Positions 11,165 to 26,388 are shown, counted from the first letter of the stretch. The stretch is 64,000 nucleotides of DNA from Chrysomallon squamiferum (GCA_012295275.1 CM022669.1:1129573-1193572); one strand, 5' to 3'. Translations and numbers: made by a program. Notes: generated by a model not told the origin, from the letters alone.

Positions 11165-13296
11165 CTACTACTACTACTGCCACCCCATAAACACTGTTAT
11201 TATTTCTTCATTTCTTAAAATTAATTTCCATTTATTTATCTTTTTATTTATTTATCAAAGAACAACTTTAATATGAATTGTTTAATAAATTGTAATATTT
11301 TTAAATCAATAGCTTGTTTTTTTGTTTTTGTTGCAGATTTGTAGTTCATTTCAATTTCTAGATGCATAAAGAGATAGAGAGAGAAAAAGTTACACAAAAA
11401 ATTGAAATCATTGTAATCTATGCTACTTTGACATTTATTGAGATGTGTTTTGTACACAGTAGCTGTAGCAGTTGGGTGTGGAGGTGTATACATGTACATA
11501 AAACTTGATAAATAAATCATAATTAACCAAGTCTTTCCAAAATGTATTTAAATATCTGTGTGAGTATCAGTTTCAGCTCAATTAGTTCATTTTGCTGTTT
11601 GCAGTGATCTTTAAACATTTTCAATTTTTACATCAACTGATGTGGAAATGCATGTTTATCCAGTTCTGGAATAAAATTATGTATTCATGTATTGAACTTG
11701 TTCTTGATTTCTTCATCATCATCATTGTGCCTGCTACCATAGTTATCATTACTTCAGAACATCTCAATATATTTTTAACTGGTTTCATGTTGATGTCAAA
11801 AACAATTTGTGAGTAGTTATTGTAGCAGCAAGCAGTGCAGTACATATACCTTACCATAGACAGAGGCAACCTGGCTTCTGATAAACAAGTCTTGAAACAG
11901 GATGTACCCAAAATGGATGAGAGAAGATAATTAATTAATATATTGCAGGTGAGGCATGCTGTTTCAACTGCTTGTCTATGAATCTTGGTTACAAGGAAAG
12001 TTCTATGTAATTGTTTTAACAGCAGACATGCTGTGTTAGATATTGATACTCCACTTTGAGAGACACGGTAAACAACAAGTTTAATATTTTTTTTTCTGGA
12101 CAGAGTACATGTTGACATTTTACCTAAAAACACTCGCATAGCTTAGATCTTTCTTTTATTTTCTAAAATTTATAAAACATCTAAATAAAAAATGAAAGAC
12201 AGGTTAGTTCTGTCTATAGGTTGACAAGTTATGTTATAATGAAACATCCACGTCCTTTTACCCCACACTTGAGTTACACGGATTTGTTTAGTGACACTAC
12301 TGACATAAACGAAATTCACTTGATTTATTGTAGGCTCTGTACCTGGTATGTAACGTGAACGTCGGCTCCCAGTACAAGGGAAGCAACTCTTACTCATCTA
12401 CTGTAATAATAATAATAATAATCAGTTACTGCACATTAATATATATATATAAAAGAAAATATTCAGTTTGATTAATTAAAAATGAAATGAAACAATAAAT
12501 AAATAATTAAATGTATAATAATTAAAAAAACCCTAAAAAACCCAGAAACAAAACAAGTAACGACAATAGCAACAAAAGAACCAAACAGGCTATAACGTCA
12601 AGCATTTTGTCTGTCCGCTATGACTAAGATATACAAGATGTCTTTAGACGTGTCAGCAATAACCAGACATATCGAGTTTCTTAAACATGTGACGAGAAAG
12701 TAAAGTGTATGTATTTGTGAATAAACACAGCAAATGTTACTTTTTAAACGAAATGAACGTTAATGTTAGTCATTCAGAGTATGCGATCACCCGTATTCAC
12801 AAAAAAGTCTGCTAAATATACAAACATATTCACACAAATATTTAAACACTTTACCACACACAGATCTCCACACGAAGATAAATCATGACTATATGTAAAA
12901 TTAACAAATTTAACATATTTATATAAATAAATAAATAAGTCTGTGTGTGGCTGTCAGTCCGAGTGTTTGTGTGTTTCCCATGAAAAAGCCACTCGGCAGT
13001 AAGGAACCGTGTTTGTCTCATGAAAGATATATTTTATACCAGACAGGATTGTACGTACGATGTTCTTGAAATTTCTCTACACTGGTCAGTTTGATGGTTA
13101 TAACAAGAAATAGTTTTTGTATTTGTCAAGATGAATGCGTAAAGTGATCAACTGTATGACTTGTCTTAACTGTGTGGTGTTAAACAGAATCACACAGTGT
13201 GAAGAGTTGTAAAGAATCGTTAAAACTAAACAGTAGCAGACGATACACGACGTGTATTTGTTATATTTATTATTTATTATAATTTTTTTTTTTAAA

Positions 13297-13341
<45 letters not shown>

Positions 13342-15410
13342 AATTATGTGTCTGTTGTAATTTAACAAGAATCAGTTTCGTTTCAAAGAAATGTGCAGTA
13401 ACGTGATTAGAAACCACCTGAGTTGTGTAATTGTAAAATCAGTGTATTAAAGTTTCAAGAAAAAAATCACAACTCACTCCACCCCGAAAACAACAACAAC
13501 AACAACAACAACCAAACAAAACCAACAAACAACAGAAACAAAACAAATCAGTCCTGTCACTGAAAATTACTTTAATAATAAAGGCAACAATAATAAACAA
13601 GATTTTTTTTTTTTTTTTTTTTTTATTTTATTAATTAAAAGAAAACGGAAAACAGTTTATGGTTCATTAAAGCAGTTTTCTGATTAGAACTAGGGAGTAT
13701 AGTTAATTTTACATTTTAGTAACACTACTGTTATTTTGTTTTGGAAATGTCCTTGAAATGTGTTAGAGTTTGAAACGTTTACATGTGAGAATTGTGAATA
13801 AAATGATTCATTATTGGATGAGACTGTCTTCACGATTTAATTCAGTTTAGAAATCGACCGAGACTCATAAACGTCGGTATGATTTGATTTTTGTATTCTG
13901 CAAGTCGTATCTAGTGAACGCGACTTCATGTTTACTGTTCATTTAGACTGGTAACAGTCTGTTCAAGGTGCTCAGTGATGTAAGAAAATAGCATGTATCT
14001 ATTTATGTATCTTTATTCGTATGTGCTGTTAATATTATTCGACATTTTTTCTTTATAAACCAGTAATTGTTAAAACATTGCAACGGCGTTTATGAATGGA
14101 TATATTTTAATCGTTTTTACAATATCACGGGATTAATATTAATATACTACGTGAAGATTAAACTGTTTAAATAAACTGTTTAAAACATGCATTACATTTA
14201 AGAATGCATCGTGTATAACTGTCCATCCTCCAAATACACATTCTTTATGTTTATGTTAATGATTATTTATACAAAATGTTGTAAAAACTGTATGTTTATC
14301 AGCCACAAGGCTTAAAGTAAACAACTAGTACTAAACGGAAACCCTGTTCTGGTTAGAAGTATTTTTTCGCTAATTATTTAATCTGTGCTGATTAAGAAAA
14401 ATAATCAATACAATTAATATACCGCGCAAATCTGCTTTAAGACAATTTTGATTAGCAAAGTTACTGAATAATAATATCTACAGAAGAGTTTTTCAGGGGA
14501 GTTAATTTTGTTTATGAACTTAATATAGAGGATAAATAGAAACTAACTAAATATTTTCATTATATTGGTAGTGACTGATGTTTATTTGACAAATATATTT
14601 AACTTTCAAGTAGCTGTATGTGTGTGTATATAAACTTGGTTTATCTACTGATTTTGTTTTTGTTTTTTTAATTATTACTATTTTTTATTTTTAAAAAAAA
14701 AATTTATCCCCCAAAAAGCTGATATTTAAATATGGGAATATAAACTTAGAATGCTCAAAAACTGATAGTTAATATCTTATCGTCATCATCATTATTATCA
14801 TTAAAATCAGCATCATCATCGTGATTACTGTTGTTGTTGATGATGTGCTTGCTTCTGACATATTCTGTTAGTTTGTAACCATTCATTCATTCATTCAATC
14901 ATTCCATAATAATTCATTCAATTATTTAATTTGTCGATCTGTCTATTTTAAATTTAAATTTCTGAATTTGTTTTAAACAATTTTCATTAACATTTAGGAA
15001 CTTATCCGTCTTTCCAGATCTTTCGAATAGCAGTCAGATATAACGAAAACCTTTCATTAAAAGGTCAGAAAAAAATCTCGTTATTAGTAAACAAGATAAT
15101 GCAGTAAAAAGTGAATTCTCCGAACACCCCAGCGCAACAGAATCACGACGGACGGACAAAAATAATGACGCCAGACAAGATAATCCTGCTGGTTATGAAT
15201 TTTTAAATGTTTTTAGAGTGCGACTGACAGCAGCAAAAGCCGGGTTGTTTGAAGAGTTCGCGCTCTGGGGAAGACCTGTTTTAGTACAGTTATCTTTCGT
15301 CTGTCGACATTTCTAACACACAACGATTCAAGTAGTTCACTTACAACAAATCTGTGAACACAAAAAATAAAGAAATGTAATAAAATGGAAGAAAAAATAA
15401 TTAAATAAAT
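9320..15410. other. AT-rich stretch without a recognised gene
   Basis: I see no conserved protein. The small open frames here (for example 11633-12139 on the minus strand) have no family likeness and no convincing splice sites. The first few kilobases may include FEM1 3' UTR. Short ATT/ACT repeats lie at 11128-11179, TTA at 13295-13340 and a T run at 13602-13624. Confidence 0.5.
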
Positions 15411-15414
15411 AAAA

Positions 15415-15454
15415 CAGATAGATAGATAGATAGATAGATGGATAGATAGATAGA

Positions 15455-15485
<31 letters not shown>

Positions 15486-15500
15486 AGATAAGATAAGATA
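15415..15500. repeat. (GATA)n then (AGATA)n microsatellite
   Basis: GATA units change to pentanucleotide AGATA units. The minus-strand frame through it is only the repeat translated. Confidence 0.95.
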
Positions 15501-15954
15501 AAACAAGTAATTAATACATAAGTAAGATAAATTAAATTAACACAATCATTATGTGTTATTAGGTAGAAACTGTAAACTAATTCTTCTCTTTATCGACGTA
15601 GGAATAATAATAATAAAATAATAAACAAATAAAACAGAAACTTTACCTTATTTTTCTTGAATCTAAATAAAAACAAAGAAAAAAAAAGAAAAGAAAAAAA
15701 GCAAACAACGAAAAACAACAACAAAAAACAACACAACAACAAACAACAAGCAAACCAAGACACCAGTCACTAACTCTCTCCCAAAATATCCAAGAATCAC
15801 AAACTGCTCTCTGTTTTATCCACATCGTTTAATAATTTTAAGAAGAAATCTTTTTGCTATAATTAGGGTTAAAGGTTATAAGCACTGTGACGTCACACTA
15901 TGACGTCATGAAAACAGCAAGTTTATTACCGTATTCTTAGCACATATATTAGAG

Positions 15955-15995
15955 AAATTAATTAATTAATTAATAAATATTAATATTAATATTAA

Positions 15996-16079
<84 letters not shown>

Positions 16080-16217
16080 CTTGCTATTGTTGTTGTCGTG
16101 TTATTGTTATTACTATTACTATTGTTATTATGATTATGGTTATGATTATTATTATTGTCGTTGTTGTTATTATTGCTATTAATATCTATTGCTGTTGCTA
16201 TTGTTATCATCACTGTC

Positions 16218-16275
<58 letters not shown>
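15955..16275. repeat. (TTA)n microsatellites
   Basis: Several long TTA/ATT runs, the main ones at 15985-16080 and 16214-16275, with TTG/TTA variants between them and again at 16440-16570. Confidence 0.95.
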
Positions 16276-16276
<1 letters not shown>

Positions 16277-16674
16277 TGTTGTTTTTGTTATTTATTTATT
16301 TATTAATTATTATAATTATATTTTTATTGGGATTTATTTTAAATTATAAAGCGTTGCTGGAGAGTATTCTTAATTATCTTTCTCTGTACCCGTTTGTACA
16401 TTTGTCTCTCTGTTTATCGAACTGTTGGTCTGTCTGTATTGTTGTTGTTGTTCTTCTTGTTAATTTTATTGTTATTATTGTTGTAGATATTGCCGTTGTT
16501 TTGTTATTATTATTTATTATTTATTATTATTATTGTTTTGTTGTTGCTGCTGTTGTTGCTGTTGTTGCTCGTACCTAAATCAAATTTTTATCACACATGC
16601 TGATTTTGATTTCAGCTGCAGTCGTACAAACTGTTTTCTTTACGTGAACAGATCCCTCACACGTGAACGTTCCC

Positions 16675-18266
16675 GACAGATGAAGTCGTCGAGTTTGTGA
16701 ACTGTTTGTCAGACAGGTGAAGACATCGAGTTTGTGAACTATTTGTCAGACAGGTGAAGACATCGAGTTTGTGAACTGTTTGTCAGACAGGTGAAGACAT
16801 CGAGTTTGTGAACTGTTTGTCAGACAGGTGAAGACATCGAGTTTGTGAACTGTTTGTCAGACAGGTGAAGACATCGAGTTTGTGAACTGTTTGTCAGACA
16901 GGTGAAGACATCGAGTTTGTGAACTGTTTGTCAGACAGGTGAAGACATCGAGTTTGTGAACTGTTTGTCAGAGAGATGAAGACATCGAGTTTGTGAACTG
17001 TTTGTCAGAGAGATGAAGACATCGAGTTTGTGAACTGTTTGTCAGACAGGTGAAGACATCGAGTTTGTGAACTGTTTGTCAGAGAGATGAAGACATCGAA
17101 TTTGTGAACTGTTTGTCAGACAGGTGAAGACATCGAGTTTGTGAACTGTTTGTCAGACAGGTGAAGCGAGTTTGTAAACTGTTTGTCAGACAGGTGAAGA
17201 CATCGAGTTTGTGAACTGTTTGTCAGAGAGATGAAGACATCGAGTTTGTGAACTGTTTGTCAGACAGGTGAAGACATCGAGTTTGTGAACTGTTTGTCAG
17301 ACAGGTGAAGCGAGTTTGTAAACTGTTTGTCAGACAGGTGAAGACATCGAGTTTGTGAACTGTTTGTCAGAGAGATGAAGACATCGAGTTTGTGAACTGT
17401 TTGTCAGACAGGTGAAGACATCGAGTTTGTGAACTGTTTGTCAGACAGGTGAAGACATCGAGTTTGTGAACTTTGTCAGACAGGTGAAGCTGTTGTGTCA
17501 GACAGGTGAAGACATCGAGTTTGTGAACTGTTTGTCAGACAGGTGAAGACATCGAGTTTGTGAACTGTTTGTCAGAGAGATGAAGACATCGAGTTTGTGA
17601 ACTGTTTGTCAGACAGGTGAAGACATCGAGTTTGTGAACTGTGTGTCAGACAGGTGAAGCGAGTTTGTAAACTGTTTGTCAGACAGGTGAAGACATCGAG
17701 TTTGTGAACTGTTTGTCAGAGAGATGAAGACATCGAGTTTGTGAACTGTTTGTCAGACAGGTGAAGACATCGAGTTTGTGAACTGTTTGTCAGACAGGTG
17801 AAGACATCGAGTTTGTGAACTGTTTGAAGCGAGTTTGTAAACTGTTTGTCAGACAGGTGAAGACATCGAGTTTGTGAACTGTTTGTCAGAGAGATGAAGA
17901 CATCGAGTTTGTGAACTGTTTGTCAGACAGGTGAAGACATCGAGTTTGTGAACTGTTTGTCAGACAGGTGAAGACATCGAGTTTGTGAACTGTGTGTCAG
18001 AGAGATGAAGACATCGAGTTTGTGAACTGTTTGTCAGACAGGTGAAGACATCGAGTTTGTGAACTGTTTGTCAGAGAGATGAAGACATCGAGTTTGTGAA
18101 CTGTTTGTCAGAGAGATGAAGACATCGAGTTTGTGAACTGTTTGTCAGACAGGTGAAGACATCGAGTTTGTGAACTGTTTGTCAGACAGGTGAAGACATC
18201 GAGTTTGTGAACTGTTTGTCAGACAGGTGAAGACATCGAGTTTGTGAACTGTTTGTCAGACAGGTG
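16675..18266. repeat. 37-bp minisatellite, about 43 copies
   Basis: Head-to-tail array. Each unit contains gacaggtgaagacatcgag followed by tttgtgaactgtttgtca. Variants carry GAGAGA in place of GACAGG, and a 33-bp form lacks ACAT (gaagcgagtttgtaaactg at 17163, 17307, 17656 and 17826). Variant order recurs, so a higher-order repeat is present: 17163 to 17307 is 144 bp, which equals one 33-bp plus three 37-bp units. Stop codons occur in each unit and the period is not a multiple of three, so it is non-coding. Confidence 0.97.
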
Positions 18267-18403
18267 GGTACAAGTGTGCAGTTTAAGAAGGCTTTTCACG
18301 GTGTCATGTTTGTGAGAGATGAAATAAAACTCTTAAAATGTATTTGTTAACATGTGATCTTTTCTCACTAGTGAAGTTGTAAGTCTCTAATACACATTGT
18401 CTA

Positions 18404-18453
<50 letters not shown>
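18404..18453. repeat. (GA)n microsatellite
   Basis: About 25 GA units shortly after the 37-bp array. Confidence 0.97.
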
Positions 18454-20010
<1,557 letters not shown>

Positions 20011-20016
20011 ATTTTA

Positions 20017-21990
20017 ATGTGTTTAACACACCCATACATGCATATACTCATATACACACACATAAACAGATACACACCCATACATGCATACACTCATATA
20101 CACACACATAAACAGATACACACCCATACATACATACAAAAAGTCACATATTACATAAACATGCATATACTCACATACACACACACAAAAACAGATACAC
20201 ACCCATACATACATACACTCACATACAAACACATAAACAGATACACACCCATACATGCATACACTCATATACACACACATAAACAGATACACACCCATAC
20301 ATACATACAAAAAGTCACATATTACATACGCACATGCATATACTCACATACACACACATAAACAGATACACACCCATACATACATACACTCACATACAAA
20401 CACATAAACAGATACACACCCATACATGCATACACTCATATACACACACATAAACAGATACACACCCATACATACATACACTCATATACACACACATAAA
20501 CAGATACACACCCATACATGCATACACTCATATACACACACATAAACAGATACACACCCATACATGCATACACTCATATACACACACATAAACAGATACA
20601 CACCCATACATGCATGCAAAAGTCACATACACATAAACAGATACACATGCACATGCATATACTCACATACATACACATAAACAGATACACACCCATACAT
20701 ACATACACTCACATACAAACACATAAACAGATACACACACCCATACATGCATGCAAAAAGTCACATATTACATACGCACATGCATACACTCACATTCACA
20801 CATACGTACACATACACATAAACACATACACACATTCATACATAGAAACAGCAACACAACAACAACACAAACTAACACTTTTAAACACAAAAATACATTA
20901 TAAATATTCAGTTATTCAAACACACACACACACACACTAATACAAATTTATACACATACACACAGACAAAACAGACACACACACACACTAATACAAAATT
21001 ATACACATACACACAAACAGACACACACACACACAATACAAAGTTATACACATATACACAGACAAACAGACACACACCCATACATACATACAAAAAGTCA
21101 CATATTACATACGCACATGCATATACTCACATACACACACATAAACAGATACACACCCATACATACATACACTCACATACAAACACATAAAACAGATACA
21201 CACCCATACATGCATACACTCATATACACACACATAAACAGATACACACCCATACATACATACACTCATATACACACACAATAAACAGATACACACCCAT
21301 ACATGCATACACTCATATACACACACATAAACAGATACACACCCATACATGCATACACTCATATACACACACATAAACAGATACACACCCATACATGCAT
21401 GCAAAAAGTCACATATTACATACGCACATGCATATACTCACATACATACACATAAACAGATACACACCCATACATACATACACTCACATACAAACACATA
21501 AACAGATACACACACCCATACATGCATGCAAAAAGTCACATATTACATACGCACATGCATACACTCACATTCACACATACGTACACATACACATAAACAC
21601 ATACACACATTCATACATAGAAACAGCAACACAACAACAACACAAACTAACACTTTTAAACACAAAAATACATTATAAATATTCAGTTATTCAAACACAC
21701 ACACACACTAATACAAATTTATACACATACACACAGACAAACAGACACACACACACACTAATACAAAATTATACACATACACACAAACAGACACACACAC
21801 ACACTAATACAAAGTTATACACATATACACAGACAAACAGACACACACACACTAATACAAAGTTATACACATACACACAGACAAACAGACACACACACAC
21901 ACTAATACAAAGTTATACACATACACACAGACAAACAGACACACACACACACTAATACAAAGTTATACACATACACCTACACACACACAC
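20017..21990. repeat. CA/ACAT-rich compound tandem array with higher-order structure
   Basis: Repeated blocks such as acacataaacagatacacac and ccatacatacatacactcac. A long segment (with gcaacacaacaacaacacaa at 20851) recurs at 21626, an offset of 775 bp. The right end (about 21700-21970) is a subarray of about 50 bp built on actaatacaaagttatacac. All long open frames here are repeat translations. Confidence 0.95.
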
Positions 21991-21999
21991 TAACATATA

Positions 22000-24180
22000 T
22001 TCTAATTTTAAAAAAAATTAATTACTTTCTTTTCTTTCCTTTTTTATTTTATTATTTTATTATTGTTATTTTTTAAAAATATAATTTTATATTTTTGTGT
22101 GTTACTACATAATCAGTTTAGACACGAATTATGATTTGTAGTTTTTACTGTTGTGCTCAGATTTCTCACTGAGAAAATCTCCTGACTCTGATCAATAGTA
22201 GTTTTGTGAAACCACTTCAGACTGTCCATCACGGATGCATTTTTTTGAGAATCAGTTATAACTATTACACAATAAACTGGATATCGTGTCTGTAATTTAT
22301 ATTAGTCAAACAAAAGCCAGATACCTAATTTCTTTAAATTGAATTCAAATAAAGTTAAACATCGTGAACGATAAAAATAGAAGGTTAATTTATATATATA
22401 TGTGTGGGTGTAGGTTGAAATAAATAATATTTGTAGACATGCGTACATTCATCCACCCGTCCATCCATCCACACAGTGATATATATACAGTCATTTTTAA
22501 ATAAGTACATACATATACAGGTTTAGTGATCTGTAACCACTTTGTTTAGTGATCTGTGTCCAATTTGTTTAGTGCCCTGTCCACGTTGTTTAGCGACCTG
22601 TGTCCACGTTGGTTAGTGACCTGTCCACGTTGTTTAGTGACCTGTGTTCGCTGTGGTGAGTGCGTGTTCCTGTGTCTGAGCTGAACAAACAAATCTCAGT
22701 GGTTCATTTATTCTAACTGTCAGAAACGATGGTTTAAAACTTTCTTTGTTGTAATTTCACTTTCTGCATTACTAACGTATTTCTATCATGTATGTGTTAA
22801 CTATTCCTTAATTTTTAGTGCGTAAATAACTGACTTGAAATTATTTTACTGTAATATTAATACTATCAGCGAAGTAGAAAACTAAATAAACGATGTCAGT
22901 TTTCAAAACTGTTGACTGATTTTAGAAGTAGCTTAGTTCAACATGAGTATGGATGCAAATTAGCGTTTTGGTAAATCTTGTCACAGAAGAATGTAACAAA
23001 TTAACAGTGAGGATTTTCAAATTATCTGTTTTTAGTTAGTTGTTGATATAAAACCTGGGAAAGGGAAAAGCTAGAGTAACTAACCTGGGAGAATCTAGAA
23101 TTGTTTTTCTGTAAAACTGAAATTCATATCAAAATATTTTCACTATGGGAAAAGAAGAAGAAGAAGATTAAAAAAGGATTTACGTCTTTCTGCCACTGAA
23201 CCGCAGAGTAATTGTATAATCCTGTGATGTATATTTTAATTGTTACTTTTTCAATGAGCTCAAATTATTTCAGTTTGAAGTTTCCAGGTAAAACAGACGT
23301 AATAATTTTTGAATATAATATTTTAAATAAAAATATTTCTCTACAAGAACATTTTTATTTTAATAGACTGACTGCTGTTCAGTTCATCCTGCTCAGAAAA
23401 AAAAAAAAAATAAAAATAGGACACGTTTGTAGTTTTCAGTATGTCAAGAAGCATGATTCTGTTGTTTGCACTCAGGCTGTGTTAGGTTTGTTTTGTAGGG
23501 TGTAGAGGGCTGATTTACCTCACCTTACACAGACAGAAAAACAGCACCAACCTCTAATATAAACTGTTTTTATCAGTCGAAAGCTCAAATCATGCAACGT
23601 TTTTAGTCTGTTCATTTCTCTCTCAGGTTTTTCTAGTTTTTTGTTGAGCAGGTGTCCGCCTGGCTCACGCGTCAAAACTTGTGTTATGCGACAACAACAG
23701 CGACAACAACAATAAAAATAATAACAAAAATTATTAATTATAACAACAAGAAAAACGTCAACAACAAGAACAACAACAACAATAATAAATAATATCACCA
23801 ACAATATCAACAAAAATATAGCAACAACTGTAATAATAACGATTAATAAAAACAACAATGTAACGATAACAACAACAACAACAACAACAACAATAATAAC
23901 AATGGTTAATAGTAAAAATAATAGTAACAATAACAAATATATTGAGCAGCAGACTTTGTTAGAATGATAACGAATCACGTGAACATAACTAAAACAGTTT
24001 TATTTTAATGTAGCAATTTGGCCAAAAAAATAGTATTTATATATATTTTAAAATAATTATAAATTACTTCAAAAATAAAGCGGAAAAATAAAAGGTATAT
24101 AGATAATAGTAAATTAGAGATTTTCTTTGAATTTTATCTTAGTTGGGATACCATTTATGTTTGTGTTGGTATGTAGTTGA
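22000..24180. other. Gene-poor stretch with small repeats
   Basis: About five degenerate units of 20-23 bp with the core gtttagtgacctgtccacgt lie at 22525-22660. CAA/AAT-type repeats fill 23690-23945. I recognise no gene in the remainder. Confidence 0.6.
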
Positions 24181-24199
24181 GATATTATGTTTGTGTTGG

Positions 24200-24585
24200 T
24201 ATACACTGTGTATAATACCTGTATTTCATATACTGTATGTATTAATAATAACTATATTTCATGTACTGTAAGTATTAATAATGACTATTTTATACATTGT
24301 ATTAATATTAACTGTATTTCATTAACTGTATATATTAATAATAACTATTTTATATATTGTATTAATAATAACTGTATTTCATATGCTGTATGTATTAATA
24401 ATAACTATATTTCATGTACTGTAAGTATTAATAATGACTATTTTATATATTGTATTAATAATAACTATTTTATATATTGTATTAATATTAACTGTATTTC
24501 ATATACTGTAAGTATTAATATTAACTGTATTTCATATACTGTATGTATTAATAAAAACTGTATTTCATATACTGTATGTATTTCA
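24200..24585. repeat. AT-rich tandem array of about 33 bp
   Basis: About 12 units containing tattaatattaactgtattt followed by catatactgtatg, mixed with shorter units of about 27 bp. The plus-strand open frame is a repeat translation. Confidence 0.9.
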
Positions 24586-25014
24586 CGTCAACTGCACAGT
24601 CACAGGCCTGTATAAACTCTGTATTTTATCTGATGGATATCTGCGTAGATATGTTACAGGAAATATATATTTTGAGGAAATTTGTATAATTCCTGAAAAT
24701 TTCTGAAAATATCCGAGGTTGTAAGTAAATCATCTGATTGCATTCGAGTGAGAAGTTGAGGAACCAGACTTGATGACGACAGTTTTGTTGCTATCTTCTA
24801 ACAAATACGTATTTCCCAGTCTCTCTTTCTGCGGGTCCTTGGCTCTCTGGAAGCCTGGGTTTCCTAAAACCATCACCAGGTCTGGCCAATTACTTTAAAA
24901 TCAACGACAAAACATTTTTTTTTTTCTGATATTTTCAGGAATTATACGTACATCCTGTAATATATACATATATACGTATGTATATATAGTTATAACAGGT
25001 ATATATGTATCTAT

Positions 25015-25125
25015 GTTTGTATGAATATATGTATGTATGTATGTATGTATGTGTGTATGTGTGTATGTATGTGTGTGCGTGTGCGAGTGTGTGTGTATAT
25101 ATATATGTGTGTGTGTGTGCAGGTA
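25015..25125. repeat. GTAT/GT microsatellite
   Basis: GTAT units passing into GT units, downstream of the neurotrophin-like stop codon on the minus strand. Confidence 0.9.
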
Positions 25126-25261
25126 TGTTGCCATGGATATATGTGTGTATATCTATTTTATGTATATGTGTATTTTTGTTATTTATGCAATCATATCACA
25201 TAATGCGTTGGTTAAATTAATTTAAAGATAACTAACAGCACATATTATTCATTTATATAAT

Positions 25262-25299
25262 GATGTGTGTGTGTTGTGTGTATGTGTGTGTGTGTTTTT

Positions 25300-25379
<80 letters not shown>
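25262..25379. repeat. (GT)n microsatellite in the probable 3' UTR of the neurotrophin-like gene
   Basis: Nearly pure GT over about 115 bp, about 20 bases past the minus-strand TAG. In the transcript it would read as (CA)n, the class of sequence known to bind hnRNP L in other animals. Confidence 0.9.
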
Positions 25380-25382
<3 letters not shown>

Positions 25383-25400
25383 CATATAAAGAATGTTCGC

Positions 25401-25773
25401 CTAGGGGTGTCCAAAGTGCAGTTCACAAGAACATCCAGTTTTCAGTCTCATGTAGTCGAGTCGGTAGTGTTGAGTGGTGTTGAAGTCCTTCACGAGCGCG
25501 TACACGTACGTGTATTTCTGAACGCACGTGGAAAATCTCACGTACTCAGGTGCTATGAGGTTGCACGGTCTCCTTGAAACGTCTTTCAGACACTTGGTCT
25601 GGTAGAAAGTCTGAACGGTCCGTGAGTCGCGGTACAGCTCGAGCAGCGTGCCACGCCTCGACAGCCCGCCCCTCGGCTGGATTCGCTCTGTCAGGGACGG
25701 GCAACACTCGACCTTGGAGGGCACGAGCCTCCTCCTCCCGTTGCGGCCTCGCTTTGACACACTGTCATATTGC
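25401..25773 (-). CDS. Neurotrophin-like growth factor, last exon with processing site and cystine-knot mature domain
   Basis: Secreted ligand exon, 123 codons then TAG. The acceptor is CTTCTGTTTGCAG, and the exon begins one base before a codon boundary. Residues 10-15 are RNGRRR, a furin-type cleavage site. The predicted mature chain of about 108 residues follows. It has the neurotrophin cysteine pattern: one of CC at 23/24, FYQTKC (61), PC (70), STC (83), and GCSC (114/116), so six knot cysteines plus one extra. FYQTKC matches the FFETKC signature of NGF, STCVQKYTYVYALVKD aligns with the NGF segment SYCTTTHTFVKAL, and the C-x-C near the end is shared. NTT at 98-100 is an N-glycosylation sequon. 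Known relatives are mollusc neurotrophins such as Aplysia ApNT, which act through Trk-type receptors. Arthropod Spaetzle has a related fold and is the main alternative, but the spacing and the TKC motif favour neurotrophin. A (CA)n tract (mRNA sense) begins about 20 bases after the stop. Confidence 0.88.
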
Positions 25774-25944
25774 CTGCAAACAGAAGAGTACAGGAAATAT
25801 TACTAACAGAAAAAAAAGAAGTGTCCGAACAGGTACTTTTTATTTTTTGTTTTCTTAAACGAGATTTTAACGTAGGTAAAAACAGCGGATTCCTAGATTA
25901 GTGGAGTGATAAAAATTTTTGCACATTTATTCCTAAGTGGAACA

Positions 25945-26235
25945 CAAACTAATACAAGTTTATTCCTAGATATAACATAAATTAATACAAGTTTATTCCT
26001 AGATATAACACAAATTAATACAAGTTTATTCCTAGATATAACACAAATTAATACATGTTTATTCCTAGATATAACTCAAATTAATACAAGTTTATTCCTA
26101 GATATAACTCAAATTAATACAAGTTTATTCCTAGATATAACACAAATGAATACAAGTTTATTCCTAGGTGTAATACAAATGAATACAAGTTTATTCCTAG
26201 ATTATTACACAAATTAATAGAAGTGTATTCTTTGA
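25945..26235. repeat. 33-bp minisatellite, about 8-9 copies
   Basis: Unit contains aatacaagtttattcctaga followed by tataacacaaatt; two consecutive copies begin at 25951 and 25984. It lies just upstream of the neurotrophin-like exon on the minus strand. Confidence 0.95.
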
Positions 26236-26333
26236 TATAAAACTGATTTATGTAGTTTATATAGTTGTATTCAGAACTTTAACACTGATTAATAGAATCG
26301 AAATATTTATATTTGTGTTGTACTTCATCCGAG

Positions 26334-26386
<53 letters not shown>
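26334..26386. repeat. (CA)n microsatellite
   Basis: About 26 CA units. Confidence 0.97.

Positions 26387-26388
<2 letters not shown>

Noticed and set aside
15643-15825. 60-codon minus-strand frame with a hydrophobic stretch
   Set aside because: The hydrophobic part is translated poly-purine and CAA-type sequence; no start or splice support.
16675-18266. CRISPR-like look of the 37-bp array
   Set aside because: There are no unique spacers: units are directly adjacent, and the genome is eukaryotic.
20017-21955. His/Thr/Tyr-rich frames (plus) and Cys/Val-rich frames (minus)
   Set aside because: Repeat translations of CA/ACAT DNA.
25401-25773. Spaetzle-type identity for the cystine-knot exon
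   Set aside because: Related fold, but the FYQTKC signature, the C-x-C ending and the spacing match neurotrophins better. Not fully excluded.
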